Source of the DNA: JBBQNJ01 sp038329845
GTDB lineage: Bacteria; Planctomycetota; Phycisphaerae; Tepidisphaerales; Tepidisphaeraceae
Direction: 5' to 3'
Length of the DNA: 13,442 bases
Assembly: GCA_038329845.1 (NCBI GenBank)
Contig: JBBQNJ010000101.1
Span: forward strand, 1 to 13,442
The notes beneath the pieces were generated by a model. It saw only the letters and a list, made by a program, of their open reading frames with translations, was not told the origin of the DNA and ran no database searches. Position numbers and translations under genes: made by a program. The first letter of the stretch is position 1. Each line of letters opens with the position of its first letter. Below are positions 6,218-13,435 of this stretch, piece after piece.

Positions 6218-8134
6218 TCACGACTGCTTGGCGATCAGTTCGTTGATCCGCCGGGCGAACGCGGCGGGATCTATGACGCGCGACCCTTCGGCAATGACCG
6301 CCTGGTCGTATAGCAAGCGCCCCAGCGACTCGACCCGAGGATCGGACGGATCTTTTTCGACGATTGTCTTCAGTGCCGCCATCGCCGGATGATCGGGATT
6401 CAACTCGAGAATTCGCTTGGAAGGTGGAATTTCCGATCCTCGACCCATCCTCTGCATCAGCCGTTCCATGTGGGCGCTCATCGCCTGGTCATCGGCCACC
6501 AGCACCGCGGCGCTCTGGTTCAGTCGAGCCGACAACCGCGTTTCCTTGATCTCCTCGCTCAGCCGCGATTGCAGCGCTTCGAGCAGCGGCTTGTAGCTCT
6601 TGGTCGCCTCCTTGAGCTTTTCCGCCTGCGCCTCATCGGTTGGCGAATCCCCTCGATCGGCGGCCCGGAACGGCTTTTCCTTGTACTGCATCAGCCCCGA
6701 GACCAGGTACTCGTCGATCGGATCGCTCAGCAGCAATACCTCTTGGCCACTGGCCTTGATCGCTTCAAGATACGGCGAGTTTTCCAGCATCCCCCGCGTG
6801 TCGCCGGCGAGATAGAGAATCTGCTTCTGATCGGGCTTCATCGACTCGACATACCGGCCCAGCGTCGTGAACTCCCCCGGCTTGCTCAGCGTGCTCTCGA
6901 ACAGCAGTAGGTCCGCCAGACGCGGGCGATTGGCGTAGTCATTGACGGTGCCTTCCTTGAGGTATTCGCCGAATTCCCTGAAAAACTTCACGTACGTTTC
7001 GTACTCCGAGCTTTTCATCTCCTCCAGCGTTTTAAGCACCCGGTTGGTCACATTGCTCTTGATCTTCGCCAGCAGGGGGTTGTGCTGAAGGGTCTCGCGC
7101 GACACGTTCAACGGCAGGTCCGCCGAATCGACTACCCCGCGGACGAAGCGCAGGTATGGCGGGGCCAACTGCTCGCATTCATGCTGGATCAGCACGCGGC
7201 GGACGTACAAATCCAACCCGCTCTTTCGCTCCGGCCCGGCCATCCAATCCCACGCACGCTGCGACGGAATGAACATCAGTGCGCGGAACTCGGTCACCCC
7301 CTCGGCCGCGAGATGGATCGTCTTAAGCGGATCCCCGTCCTCCCGCGCGATCGAGCGGTAGAAGGACTTCATCTCGTCTTCCTTCACCTCGTTCTTCGGG
7401 CGAAGCCAAATCGCCTGCCGCGAATTCAGAGTTTCCGCCTGCTTGGATTTAGTGCCGTCTTCCTCGCGCTCGACCTCCATCACGATCGGGTGTTCGATGT
7501 AGTCGGAGTATTGTTTGACGATCTCCTTCAGCCGCCATTCGGACAAAAACTCCTTCGCATCGTCGCGCAGATGAAGGGTCACGTCGGTGCCACGATTGGG
7601 TTTGTCCGCGTCGGATACCTCGAACGATCCCTCGCCGTCGCTTTGCCATCGCACGGCCTGCGCCTCGGCCCCGGCCCCGGCAGCGCGCGAGAGGACCGTG
7701 ACCTTGTCGGCGACCATAAACGAGGCATAGAACCCCACCCCGAATTGTCCGATCAGTTCCGGACGTTGCGCGGCGTTGGCTTGCTTAAGGCTTTCGAGAA
7801 ATGACCGCGTTCCCGAGCGGGCGATCGTGCCGAGATTCTCGACGATTCCCTCGCGTGTCATCCCGATCCCGTTGTCGCGGATGGTCAATGTTCCGCCGGC
7901 CTCGTCGGGAATCAACTCGATGCGAAAATCAGGCGCCCCGGCGATCAGGGAGGGGTCTTTTAGCGCTTCGAATCGCAAGCGATCGATCGCGTCGGCGGCG
8001 TTGCTGATCAATTCACGAAGGAAAATCTCCTTCTTGGTGTAGAGCGAGTGAATGATCAGATCCAGCAGTTGCTTGAGTTCGGTGCGGAACTCGAGTCGCT
8101 CGGAATGGTCGGCGGCATGAACAGTCTCGGCCAT
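6218..8134 (-). CDS. htpG: HtpG, Hsp90-family molecular chaperone
   Basis: HtpG is the cytosolic bacterial Hsp90, an ATP-dependent dimeric chaperone. The 638-residue protein matches the family length. The N-terminal ATPase fold shows ELISNAADAIDRLRF (Glu41, Asn45, Asp48), then DNGIGM, GTIARSGTRSF and GQFGVGFYASFMVAD of the ATP lid. The middle domain has YVRRVLIQHECEQL-like text and VSRETLQHNPLL. The C-terminal dimerisation domain ends at AAFARRINELIAKQS. I start it at the ATG on 8134 (MAETVHAADHSERLEFRTE) because GAGGAG lies 4 bases before it. A longer frame to 8212 adds 26 residues that do not resemble HtpG. No CIRCE element (TTAGCACTC-N9-GAGTGCTAA) is visible in the 168 bases upstream. It lies downstream of the universal stress gene on the same strand. 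Confidence 0.97.
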   Translation of the reverse strand: MAETVHAADHSERLEFRTELKQLLDLIIHSLYTKKEIFLRELISNAADAIDRLRFEALKDPSLIAGAPDFRIELIPDEAGGTLTIRDNGIGMTREGIVENLGTIARSGTRSFLESLKQANAAQRPELIGQFGVGFYASFMVADKVTVLSRAAGAGAEAQAVRWQSDGEGSFEVSDADKPNRGTDVTLHLRDDAKEFLSEWRLKEIVKQYSDYIEHPIVMEVEREEDGTKSKQAETLNSRQAIWLRPKNEVKEDEMKSFYRSIAREDGDPLKTIHLAAEGVTEFRALMFIPSQRAWDWMAGPERKSGLDLYVRRVLIQHECEQLAPPYLRFVRGVVDSADLPLNVSRETLQHNPLLAKIKSNVTNRVLKTLEEMKSSEYETYVKFFREFGEYLKEGTVNDYANRPRLADLLLFESTLSKPGEFTTLGRYVESMKPDQKQILYLAGDTRGMLENSPYLEAIKASGQEVLLLSDPIDEYLVSGLMQYKEKPFRAADRGDSPTDEAQAEKLKEATKSYKPLLEALQSRLSEEIKETRLSARLNQSAAVLVADDQAMSAHMERLMQRMGRGSEIPPSKRILELNPDHPAMAALKTIVEKDPSDPRVESLGRLLYDQAVIAEGSRVIDPAAFARRINELIAKQS

Positions 8135-8245
8135 GGGTCTCCTCGTTGGGTATGAATCCTCGACGCGCTCGACAAAATGCGTGCCACCCTTTTCGGTCGC
8201 CGCAGGCATCAAAATTCATCAGCGATGCACGGTTTTCCCGCCCGC

Positions 8246-8268
8246 TCGCCTGACGAATCGGCAGGCGA
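8246..8268. other. Hairpin in the uspA-htpG gap
   Basis: TCGCCTG at 8246-8252 and CAGGCGA at 8262-8268 form a perfect 7-bp stem with a 9-base loop. On the minus strand it lies between the universal stress gene stop and the htpG start. No T-run follows, so it is not an intrinsic terminator. It might shape the 5' leader of htpG or limit readthrough, but this is unproven. Confidence 0.35.
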
Positions 8269-8302
8269 TCTCCCGCACGCTCTACCACGCACGACAAGGG
8301 AT

Positions 8303-8719
8303 TTATACGCCCTTGTTCCAATCCGGGGGAAGCAGCAGAACGGGCACGCGGGTGTTCTTGATCAGCTCGACCGGGACATTGCCGGCCAGCAGGCGGGCGA
8401 AGACATTTTTTCCGGTCAGCCCCAGGACAATCAGCGTCACCTCCCGCTCGACAGCGGTGTTGAGAACCGCCCGGGCGATGTCGTCGGAAAACATCAGCAG
8501 GGTCTGCACCACGATCCCGCGTTCCTGGAGCTTTTCCCGCAGGATGCTGATCGCCGCTTCCCCGTCGGCCTGCTCCTGCTCGCGCATTTGCCCGCCGCTC
8601 GGACGCGACACATGCACCACCAGCACCTCGGCCGAGAGCTTGCGGGCCAGTTCGGCCAACGGCTCGACGACCTTCTGCGACGCCCACGGGCTGCTGACGG
8701 CGACGAGAATTCGGCTCAT
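8303..8719 (-). CDS. Universal stress protein (UspA family)
   Basis: Universal stress proteins are small cytosolic Rossmann-like proteins, often nucleotide-binding, induced under stress. This 138-residue protein has one domain, from ILVAVSSPWASQKV at the start to VPVLLLPP at the end. The nucleotide-binding motif G-2X-G-9X-G-(S/T) reads GLTG at residues 100-103, then G113 followed by Asn114 instead of Ser or Thr. The early Asp that usually follows ILVAV is Ser9, so ATP binding may be altered. Its start has a good TTGACT-N17-TTTAAC promoter ending 8 bases before the ATG, and GGTGG nearby could serve as a weak ribosome site. It precedes htpG on the same strand with a 168-base gap, so a shared stress role is possible. 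Confidence 0.93.
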   Translation of the reverse strand: MSRILVAVSSPWASQKVVEPLAELARKLSAEVLVVHVSRPSGGQMREQEQADGEAAISILREKLQERGIVVQTLLMFSDDIARAVLNTAVEREVTLIVLGLTGKNVFARLLAGNVPVELIKNTRVPVLLLPPDWNKGV

Positions 8720-8727
8720 AATCCACC

Positions 8728-8756
8728 GTTAAACGCGATTCACGGACCGAAGTCAA
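8728..8756 (-). promoter_or_regulatory. Universal stress gene promoter
   Basis: On the minus strand TTGACT (8756-8751, 5 of 6) is followed after 17 bases by TTTAAC (8733-8728, 4 of 6). Eight bases then lead to the ATG at 8719. Spacing and -35 match sigma70 well. The predicted start of transcription falls at or beside the ATG, so a leaderless or nearly leaderless message is likely. Confidence 0.5.
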
Positions 8757-8779
8757 CGCCTGGCGCGACGCCGGGCCGC

Positions 8780-10621
8780 TCAGTGATCGATCGGCGCCGC
8801 CTGCCGGTCGGTTGCCGGATCCCAGAAGGCGCTCTTGGGACCGAACGGGTCGCGCTCCTCCTGCATCACAATGTTGTTGTAGCGGAGCAACGTGCCCTTG
8901 GCCCGCTCGAGCATCGAAATGGCGATCGAGTAATTGGCGATGGCCGACGCCTCGGCATTGGCGGTCTCGGCCACCCGGGCCTGGGCGTCGAGCTTGAGCT
9001 GAACGAACGTCGGGGTCAGCGGTTCATTATTTTTTTCGCGGATTTCGATCGCCTCCAGCGCCTTGGCGGCGGCGAATCGCGCATTGCGGGTGGCGACGAT
9101 CTCCAGCCAAGTCGTCTGCACCTCGCGATGGGCCTGCACCACTTCGAGCGCCACCTGATCCACCAGCGATTGATACTGCGCCACCGCCTGTTGACGCTGC
9201 AGCAGCGACCGCTGCCAGATCGCCCGCGCCTCACGGTTGCCCAGCGGCCACTCGAACTGCAATCCCAGCGCGTAGGAAATGTGATTGAACTCCATTTGCC
9301 GGGAAACCGCCTCGTCGAAGCTGCTCTCCAGGCCAGAAAATCCGATCCGTCCGACCAGATTCAACTGGGGCAGGCGATTAGAGTCGGCCACTCGCACCGC
9401 CACGCCCGCCGAGTTGATGCGAAGCTGCTGCTGGCCCAGTTCCAGCCGGTGCAGCATGGCCGAGCCGATCAATTCGCCAGGGTCAAACTTGATCGGCTGC
9501 AACACCGGCTCGGTGGCCGGCAACAACAGCAGATCGCCCGCGACGGGAATCTGCGGATCATTGACCAGGCGCTTGAGCTGATCCGAAAGGTTACGGACGT
9601 TGTTCTTCAGCCGCACGAGGATCGCCCGGCGGCTCTCGACCGAGGCGTTCGCCTGGGCGATCTGCACCGTCGTGACGTCCTGGCCTTCACGCTTCTTCAA
9701 AATGACGGCCGTCTCGTACGTCCGCCGTAAAAGCTCTTCCTGGATCTGCACCTGAAGTACCGCGTTGACCAGTTGCCAATACGCTTTCTCAACGTTGGTG
9801 AGCGTCTCTTCGAGGGTCTGTCGAAAATCCAGCAGGCTGATCCGCTGATTGTTGCGGGCGATGGTGACCCGGGCACGGTTCACCCGCGCGCCGAAGTCGC
9901 GCAGCAGCGGCTGGGTCAGCTGCAACGTCATCTCGTTCAACCAGAACGGATCGGTTCGGAACTGGCTGGGATTCTGGTCGGTCTGCTGGGTGCGGTAGGA
10001 GAGCTGAATCTGCCCGCCGCTGTCCAGCGTCTGCCGCACGCCGCCTTCGACCGAGAAGATGCTCGCCCGCTGGTCGTTGACCGTGATCACCCCGCCGAAC
10101 GGGTTAGTGAAATCCTGGATGATCGTTCCGGCGGTGGATTGATCCTGTCGCTCGAACTGAGTGTTCAAAAACGCCACTGGATCGAAGCGGGCATCGGCCT
10201 CGACCACGCGGGTCTGGTCGATGGCCGGAGCATAGGCCGCCACGCGAACGTTATGGCTGGTCAGCGCGGCCCGTTGCACCAGCTCGCTAAGCGTCATCCG
10301 CAATGTTGGCTCGACGCCCAAGGCCGGCCCGGTCGTGGGTGCCGGCGTGGTCGCCGCGCCCGCCGTGCCGGTGCGACCGGCATCGCTGAACGGATCGGCA
10401 GCCAGAAACTCGCTCTCGAGCGTCGTGGGAAGACGACGAGGACGGCGGTCGATCACCTCGTCGGCGGCGAGCTTTTCCGGGCGCTGGATCGCATGGGGAT
10501 CAAACGTCCCCGGCTCGGGAAGGGCACAACCCCCCACTTGAATCAGGGCGGCCGCTCCGATGCTTAAACCCAGACAATGGAAAATGGACAGACGGCGACT
10601 CACCAAGCGGATCAATTTCAT
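8780..10621 (-). CDS. TolC-family outer-membrane efflux lipoprotein
   Basis: TolC-family proteins form outer-membrane channel-tunnels that export drugs, metals or proteins with an inner-membrane pump. The 613-residue product starts at 10621 with basic residues (KLIRLVSRR), a hydrophobic stretch and a lipobox ending VGGC, so Cys32 should be acylated. About 100 low-complexity residues follow, then the OEP repeat region. This contains PLLRDFGARVNRARV and TNVEKAYWQLVNAV in the first half, and PQLNLVGRIGFSG, QFEWPLGNREARA and NYSIAISMLERAKGTLL in the second, the last being very typical of TolC ends. No MFP adaptor or RND/ABC pump is adjacent; the upstream gene is a LysE-type exporter. The frame stays open upstream to 11398, but that part is antiparallel coding overlap with lysE. 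I see no strong ribosome site. Confidence 0.9.
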   Translation of the reverse strand: MKLIRLVSRRLSIFHCLGLSIGAAALIQVGGCALPEPGTFDPHAIQRPEKLAADEVIDRRPRRLPTTLESEFLAADPFSDAGRTGTAGAATTPAPTTGPALGVEPTLRMTLSELVQRAALTSHNVRVAAYAPAIDQTRVVEADARFDPVAFLNTQFERQDQSTAGTIIQDFTNPFGGVITVNDQRASIFSVEGGVRQTLDSGGQIQLSYRTQQTDQNPSQFRTDPFWLNEMTLQLTQPLLRDFGARVNRARVTIARNNQRISLLDFRQTLEETLTNVEKAYWQLVNAVLQVQIQEELLRRTYETAVILKKREGQDVTTVQIAQANASVESRRAILVRLKNNVRNLSDQLKRLVNDPQIPVAGDLLLLPATEPVLQPIKFDPGELIGSAMLHRLELGQQQLRINSAGVAVRVADSNRLPQLNLVGRIGFSGLESSFDEAVSRQMEFNHISYALGLQFEWPLGNREARAIWQRSLLQRQQAVAQYQSLVDQVALEVVQAHREVQTTWLEIVATRNARFAAAKALEAIEIREKNNEPLTPTFVQLKLDAQARVAETANAEASAIANYSIAISMLERAKGTLLRYNNIVMQEERDPFGPKSAFWDPATDRQAAPIDH

Positions 10622-10721
10622 GGATTTCGTCCATCGGGACGCGGATCGCCAAGGGCAAGCGAAGCCAAGGCCCGACTGTTGGGGAAAACATACAGCCCGT
10701 TGCAAAAACCCTTGCCGCGGC

Positions 10722-10749
10722 ATTATAGATACGGCCCGATCGAACGCAA
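10722..10749 (-). promoter_or_regulatory. Promoter for the TolC-family gene inside the end of lysE
   Basis: On the minus strand a perfect TATAAT (10727-10722) overlaps the stop codon of the LysE-family gene. TTGCGT (10749-10744) lies 16 bases upstream as a partial -35. Transcription would begin near 10715 and give a leader of about 95 bases before the ATG at 10621. This is the best -10 match in the window, in an otherwise GC-rich gene end, so it probably has a function. Confidence 0.55.
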
Positions 10750-11379
10750 AAACGCGATCGCGGCGAATCCCAGCAGAACGATCCCGCCGACCGCATCGGC
10801 CGCCGCCAGCCACCCCGGGCGCTTCACCCGCCCGGTGAGCGACAGCACCGCGGCGAAAAACACGGCCCATCCCAGCGCCCCCAGAAACACTCCCGTGCAA
10901 ACCCACGGCAGGTCTCGGCCCGGCTGCTGCGTCAACGCCGCCGTTTGCGCCGGGACCGCGACGAACCAGAATCCCAGGGTCATCGGATTGATCAGCGTTA
11001 TGAGCAGCCCGGTGAGATATCCCCCGTGCAGCGACGGCGCCGGCGGCTGCGAAAGCTGCGCCGCCGTCGAGGCACCCCCGCGCCAGACCTTCACCGCCGC
11101 CCACAGCGACATCGTGCCCAGCCACGCCAGCAGCGCGATCCCCCCGACCAGCAGTGGCCCGCGCACCCACGGTTGATCGGCGAACCCCGGCCGCAGCGAC
11201 AGGCTCGTGACGATCGCGTATCCCACGTCCACCGTTACCGCGCCGCTTCCGATCGCCACGCCGGCCCAGAACCCGCCGCGCAGCGTTCGCCGGGCGATCT
11301 CGATGTTCACCGGGCCGATCGGCACCGCCGCCCCAAGCCCCAGCAGCAATCCTCGAAGCACCAGCCATGCGGGCGTCAT
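10723..11379 (-). CDS. LysE/RhtB-family amino-acid or metabolite exporter
   Basis: LysE-family translocators are inner-membrane proteins that export amino acids such as lysine, homoserine or leucine. This 218-residue protein has about six hydrophobic segments. The conserved first-helix text is GLGAAVPIGPVNIEIARRTLRGGFWAGVAIGSG, quoted in halves: the motif PIGPVNIEI and then TLRGGFWAGV. ITLINPMTLGFW near residue 130 is the second signature of the family. I start it at the ATG on 11379 (MTPAWLVL), which leaves a hydrophobic N-terminus as in relatives. A longer start at 11445 adds 22 charged residues with little support. A weak TTGCCC-N16-TACCGT promoter and a GGTGG site precede the ATG. The substrate cannot be read from sequence. 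Confidence 0.88.
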   Translation of the reverse strand: MTPAWLVLRGLLLGLGAAVPIGPVNIEIARRTLRGGFWAGVAIGSGAVTVDVGYAIVTSLSLRPGFADQPWVRGPLLVGGIALLAWLGTMSLWAAVKVWRGGASTAAQLSQPPAPSLHGGYLTGLLITLINPMTLGFWFVAVPAQTAALTQQPGRDLPWVCTGVFLGALGWAVFFAAVLSLTGRVKRPGWLAAADAVGGIVLLGFAAIAFLRSIGPYL

Positions 11380-11387
11380 GGGCCACC

Positions 11388-11415
11388 ACGGTAGCCAACC
11401 GATTTCCCCGGGCAA
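11388..11415 (-). promoter_or_regulatory. Weak candidate promoter of the LysE-family gene
   Basis: TTGCCC (11415-11410) and TACCGT (11393-11388) are separated by 16 bases on the minus strand, and the -10 ends 8 bases before the ATG at 11379. The hexamer matches only 3 of 6. It is listed because its position equals that of the better promoters in this window. Confidence 0.25.
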
Positions 11416-11516
11416 GCGGGTGGCGAACGGCGGCCGCTCGTGCATCGTCGTGTGGCGAAGTCAGCGGTGTTCAAGTGCCGCCGGTGTTCCCCCGTCGGCC
11501 GGCAGACCCCCGCCGA

Positions 11517-11626
11517 GCTATACCGCTCGCGGGCCATATTGAGACAAACCGCCTGGGGAAAACCGGGATATCCCGCAGGTTCCGAGCCGTTGCGGACGTC
11601 CCACTGCAGGCCGCGAGCGGTATAGC
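11517..11626. repeat. 110-bp element with 16-bp terminal inverted repeats
   Basis: GCTATACCGCTCGCGG at 11517-11532 is exactly repeated in inverse as CCGCGAGCGGTATAGC at 11611-11626. The match extends inward by GCC/GGC if one extra G on the left is bulged. The 78-base interior carries a perfect 12-bp palindrome, CGGGATATCCCG, at 11564-11575. The element lies between two co-directional genes with no open frame of known type. It could be a miniature inverted-repeat element, a dispersed planctomycete repeat or a structured RNA. I see no clear target-site duplication, only GA at each end. Confidence 0.65.
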
Positions 11627-11660
11627 GATTCCGCTGCTGCGCCTCCCCCGCGAGTGCATC

Positions 11661-12527
11661 TCACGGCGAGGCGTCGACCGGCACCACCTCGGCCCACACC
11701 AGCGGATGATCCGACGCCCCGTGATCGATCACGCCCGCGGCCTTGACCCGCATCCCACGCACCAGGATCCAATCGATATGGTCGGTCAACTCGCCCTCGC
11801 CGGCGGCGGCCAGGGCGTCGATCGCCTGGCTCGAATCGATCAGCTCGCGCAGCCGCGGATCGCCGACCGGTGAGTTCAGGTCTCCCATCAGCAGCGCTGG
11901 GGCCGAAACCTGCGTGAACATTCTCAGCGCCTCGCTAAGCTGCTTCTCGCGCCCAGGCCCGCGGGTGAGATGGGTGATCAGCACATGCACGCGTTGACCA
12001 TTAAATGGGACATCGGCCATCAAGATGTTGCGAAATCCATGGGTCTGCTCACCGGTCAGCGGGATTCGCCGCCATTGCCCGATCGGACGGCGGGTGAGCA
12101 GGGCGTTGCCGAAGTCATCCTGCCCCCATCGCCGCTCGGTGGGGGCGAAAATCCATCCCATCTTGAGCATCTGGCCAAGTTGCGCCGCCTGGTGGGTCCC
12201 GGCGATGACTCCCGGCGCCCCGGCCACCTCGTTCATCGCCACGAGATCAAACCCGCGCATCGCCCGGGCGGTGCGGGCCAGGTCCACCCGACCATCGGGA
12301 CCGCGCCCGCTGTGAATGTTAAATGTCGCCACCCGCAGCGTCGCGGCGTTTGCCGGCTTCGTGACCGGCCCGGTCGCCGGAACGATCCCCCGCGCTGATT
12401 CTCCCGAGGCTGGCGGCGTCGGCGTCGTGACCGACACCCACCCCAGCGCGACGATCCCCGTCAACCCCAGCGCCAGCCACCCGGCCACCAGCCAATGCGC
12501 CATCCGCCTCGGCGTTTGTCTGCTCAT
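11661..12527 (-). CDS. Membrane-anchored or exported endonuclease/exonuclease/phosphatase family protein
   Basis: The exonuclease/endonuclease/phosphatase (EEP) fold hydrolyses phosphodiester or phosphomonoester bonds in DNA, RNA, lipids or small phosphates with Mg2+. The 288-residue protein has all key residues: Asn70 in RVATFNIH, Glu100 in AMNEV, His in LITHLTRG, Asp216/Asn218 in MGDLNSP, and the terminal Asp273-His274 in ASDHPLVW. HIDWI at 250-254 is also a family mark. Residues 12-33 form one hydrophobic segment after a basic start (RQTPRR), so it is anchored or secreted. A Pro/Thr/Ala-rich linker precedes the catalytic domain. The exact substrate is unknown. The ATG at 12527 lacks a ribosome site but has TTGACC-N16-TAGCCT just upstream. 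A second ATG at 12503 would retain the hydrophobic segment. Confidence 0.9.
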   Translation of the reverse strand: MSRQTPRRMAHWLVAGWLALGLTGIVALGWVSVTTPTPPASGESARGIVPATGPVTKPANAATLRVATFNIHSGRGPDGRVDLARTARAMRGFDLVAMNEVAGAPGVIAGTHQAAQLGQMLKMGWIFAPTERRWGQDDFGNALLTRRPIGQWRRIPLTGEQTHGFRNILMADVPFNGQRVHVLITHLTRGPGREKQLSEALRMFTQVSAPALLMGDLNSPVGDPRLRELIDSSQAIDALAAAGEGELTDHIDWILVRGMRVKAAGVIDHGASDHPLVWAEVVPVDASP

Positions 12528-12536
12528 AACGGAGAA

Positions 12537-12564
12537 AGGCTAATCCGTTCGCCGTCGCGGTCAA
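12537..12564 (-). promoter_or_regulatory. Promoter of the EEP-family gene, likely leaderless
   Basis: On the minus strand TTGACC (12564-12559, 5 of 6) is followed after 16 bases by TAGCCT (12542-12537). Nine bases then lead to the ATG at 12527. The bases before the ATG (CTTTCTCCG) cannot act as a Shine-Dalgarno sequence, so initiation probably does not depend on one. Confidence 0.45.
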
Positions 12565-12899
12565 TCCACGCGGAGAGCAGCGGAGAGACACGAATACATG
12601 CACAGGCGAAGGGGCACACGGATTCGCGCTGTCAGCCCGAAACGCCAGCGAAAACACGGATTTTCACCTGTACCCCCATTCCCATCCCGTTCGATCCTCA
12701 CCAGGCGGGACCCTATCGCAATAAGAAACTTCGTGTCATTCGAGTTCTTCGGGGTAAAATTCTTCGCTCCTTCGCCCCTTCGCGTTTCAAAAATCTCCTA
12801 CCGGCCTTGCAAAGTCGACGCCGGGCCGATCGCGGCGGGGCCTTCCGACCCGGCGAAGGCCTGGTACGCCGGAATCGCGCTGCCATTTCTGGTCCGCGA
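12565..12899. other. Intergenic stretch without a recognised gene
   Basis: I find no supported gene in these 335 bases. A plus-strand frame from 12495 runs through it to 13082, overlapping the genes on the minus strand, and has an Arg-rich, non-natural composition. The left part has degenerate words such as CACGAATACATGCAC. CTTCG occurs at 12729, 12747, 12762, 12770 and 12778, the kind of decayed short-word repeat common between planctomycete genes. The stretch 12810-12903 can be read as the end of a protein (KVDAGPIAAG... to PFLVRD and a stop at 12901-12903), possibly a remnant, but I cannot name it. Confidence 0.4.
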
Positions 12900-13331
12900 C
12901 TAAAGCGGAACGTCGTGATTCTCAGGCAGCGGGATTCGTGCTTGGAAATTGCAGAAGCGATGAAGCAGATGTTCGGAGTAAGGTGTGATGAGTCGTGTCC
13001 GCCGGGCAGCCGGGGCAAGTTCAATACGTTTGAGAACCTCGTCGGCAGGCATCGTAAAGAAGCGTTTGAAATCGCAGCCTAGGCTCGGCAAACCTTGCGC
13101 GGTCAGGTCTTCCTCACTGGGACATGCCTCAAGGCAATGATAGCGCTCGTCTTTGTTCTGGATGATCCGCTTCCCAATGTCCTTGCCTGGCGGAAGAATG
13201 CTCTTCATGTCCCCTGTTGGCATTGCCTCGCAGAAAAGAACGTTTTCGATTTTTAACTTTGGCGCGTTGTCGAAGTTCTTCTTAAAGGCAGTATCATTGA
13301 CGCGTGTTGCGTCTTGTGAGCTGCTCCCCAT
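12900..13331 (-). CDS. Conserved-looking small hypothetical protein
   Basis: I do not recognise a named family. The 143-residue product has a balanced, natural amino-acid composition, unlike the Arg-rich frames opposite it. A middle region reads PSLGCDFKRFFTMPADEVLKRIE. A C-terminal segment reads RTRLITPYSEHLLHRFCNF and then QARIPLPENH. From memory, similar CDFKR...FT(V/M)P and R(x)RL..PY.EHL..RF text occurs in other uncharacterised bacterial proteins, but this is an unchecked impression. There is no signal peptide or membrane segment. The ATG at 13331 is used; a -10-like TAAAAT ends 11 bases before it, and no ribosome site is visible. Its AT content is higher than its neighbours, which may indicate separate origin. 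Function should be treated as unknown. Confidence 0.65.
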   Translation of the reverse strand: MGSSSQDATRVNDTAFKKNFDNAPKLKIENVLFCEAMPTGDMKSILPPGKDIGKRIIQNKDERYHCLEACPSEEDLTAQGLPSLGCDFKRFFTMPADEVLKRIELAPAARRTRLITPYSEHLLHRFCNFQARIPLPENHDVPL

Positions 13332-13342
13332 GCGCTGGGCGC

Positions 13343-13348
13343 ATTTTA
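13343..13348 (-). promoter_or_regulatory. -10-like box of the hypothetical gene
   Basis: TAAAAT on the minus strand (13348-13343, 5 of 6 matches) ends 11 bases before the ATG at 13331. No convincing -35 is visible. It would give a leader of only a few bases. Confidence 0.35.
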
Positions 13349-13378
13349 GCCTTGGTTAAGATGGATTCATATGCCCAC

Positions 13379-13435
13379 TGACGCCTGCCGTCGCGCAGGG
13401 AGCCCGAAGGGCGACCGCAGCGACGGCAGGCGTCA
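13379..13435. repeat. REP-like palindromic element at the window end
   Basis: TGACGCCTGCCGTCG at 13379-13393 is followed by its exact inverse, CGACGGCAGGCGTCA, at 13421-13435, a perfect 15-bp stem (16 with the next C-G pair). Inside the loop a second hairpin, GCCC-GAA-GGGC, lies at 13402-13412. No T-run is visible before the window ends. The nested stem-loop resembles dispersed REP-type repeats. A terminator role for a gene beyond the edge is possible. Confidence 0.7.

Noticed and set aside
8135..8212. Longer htpG start
   Set aside because: The 26 extra residues do not match Hsp90, whereas the ATG at 8134 has GAGGAG upstream.
8135..8302. CIRCE or sigma32-type heat-shock promoter before htpG
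   Set aside because: I found neither the 9-bp CIRCE arms nor CTTGAA with CCCCAT at proper spacing.
8177..9730. Plus-strand frame of 517 codons opposite the uspA and TolC-family genes
   Set aside because: It spans the ends of two good minus-strand genes and has His/Arg/Gly-rich text with no motif.
10622..10721. Riboswitch in the TolC-family leader
   Set aside because: About 95 bases are available, but I recognise no known riboswitch core.
10622..11398. Extension of the TolC-family frame upstream to 11398
   Set aside because: The added residues overlap lysE in another frame on the same strand, and the lipoprotein signal peptide begins at 10621.
12495..13082. Plus-strand frame of 195 codons across the intergenic stretch
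   Set aside because: Overlaps two better minus-strand genes, has no ribosome site or family, and is Arg-rich.
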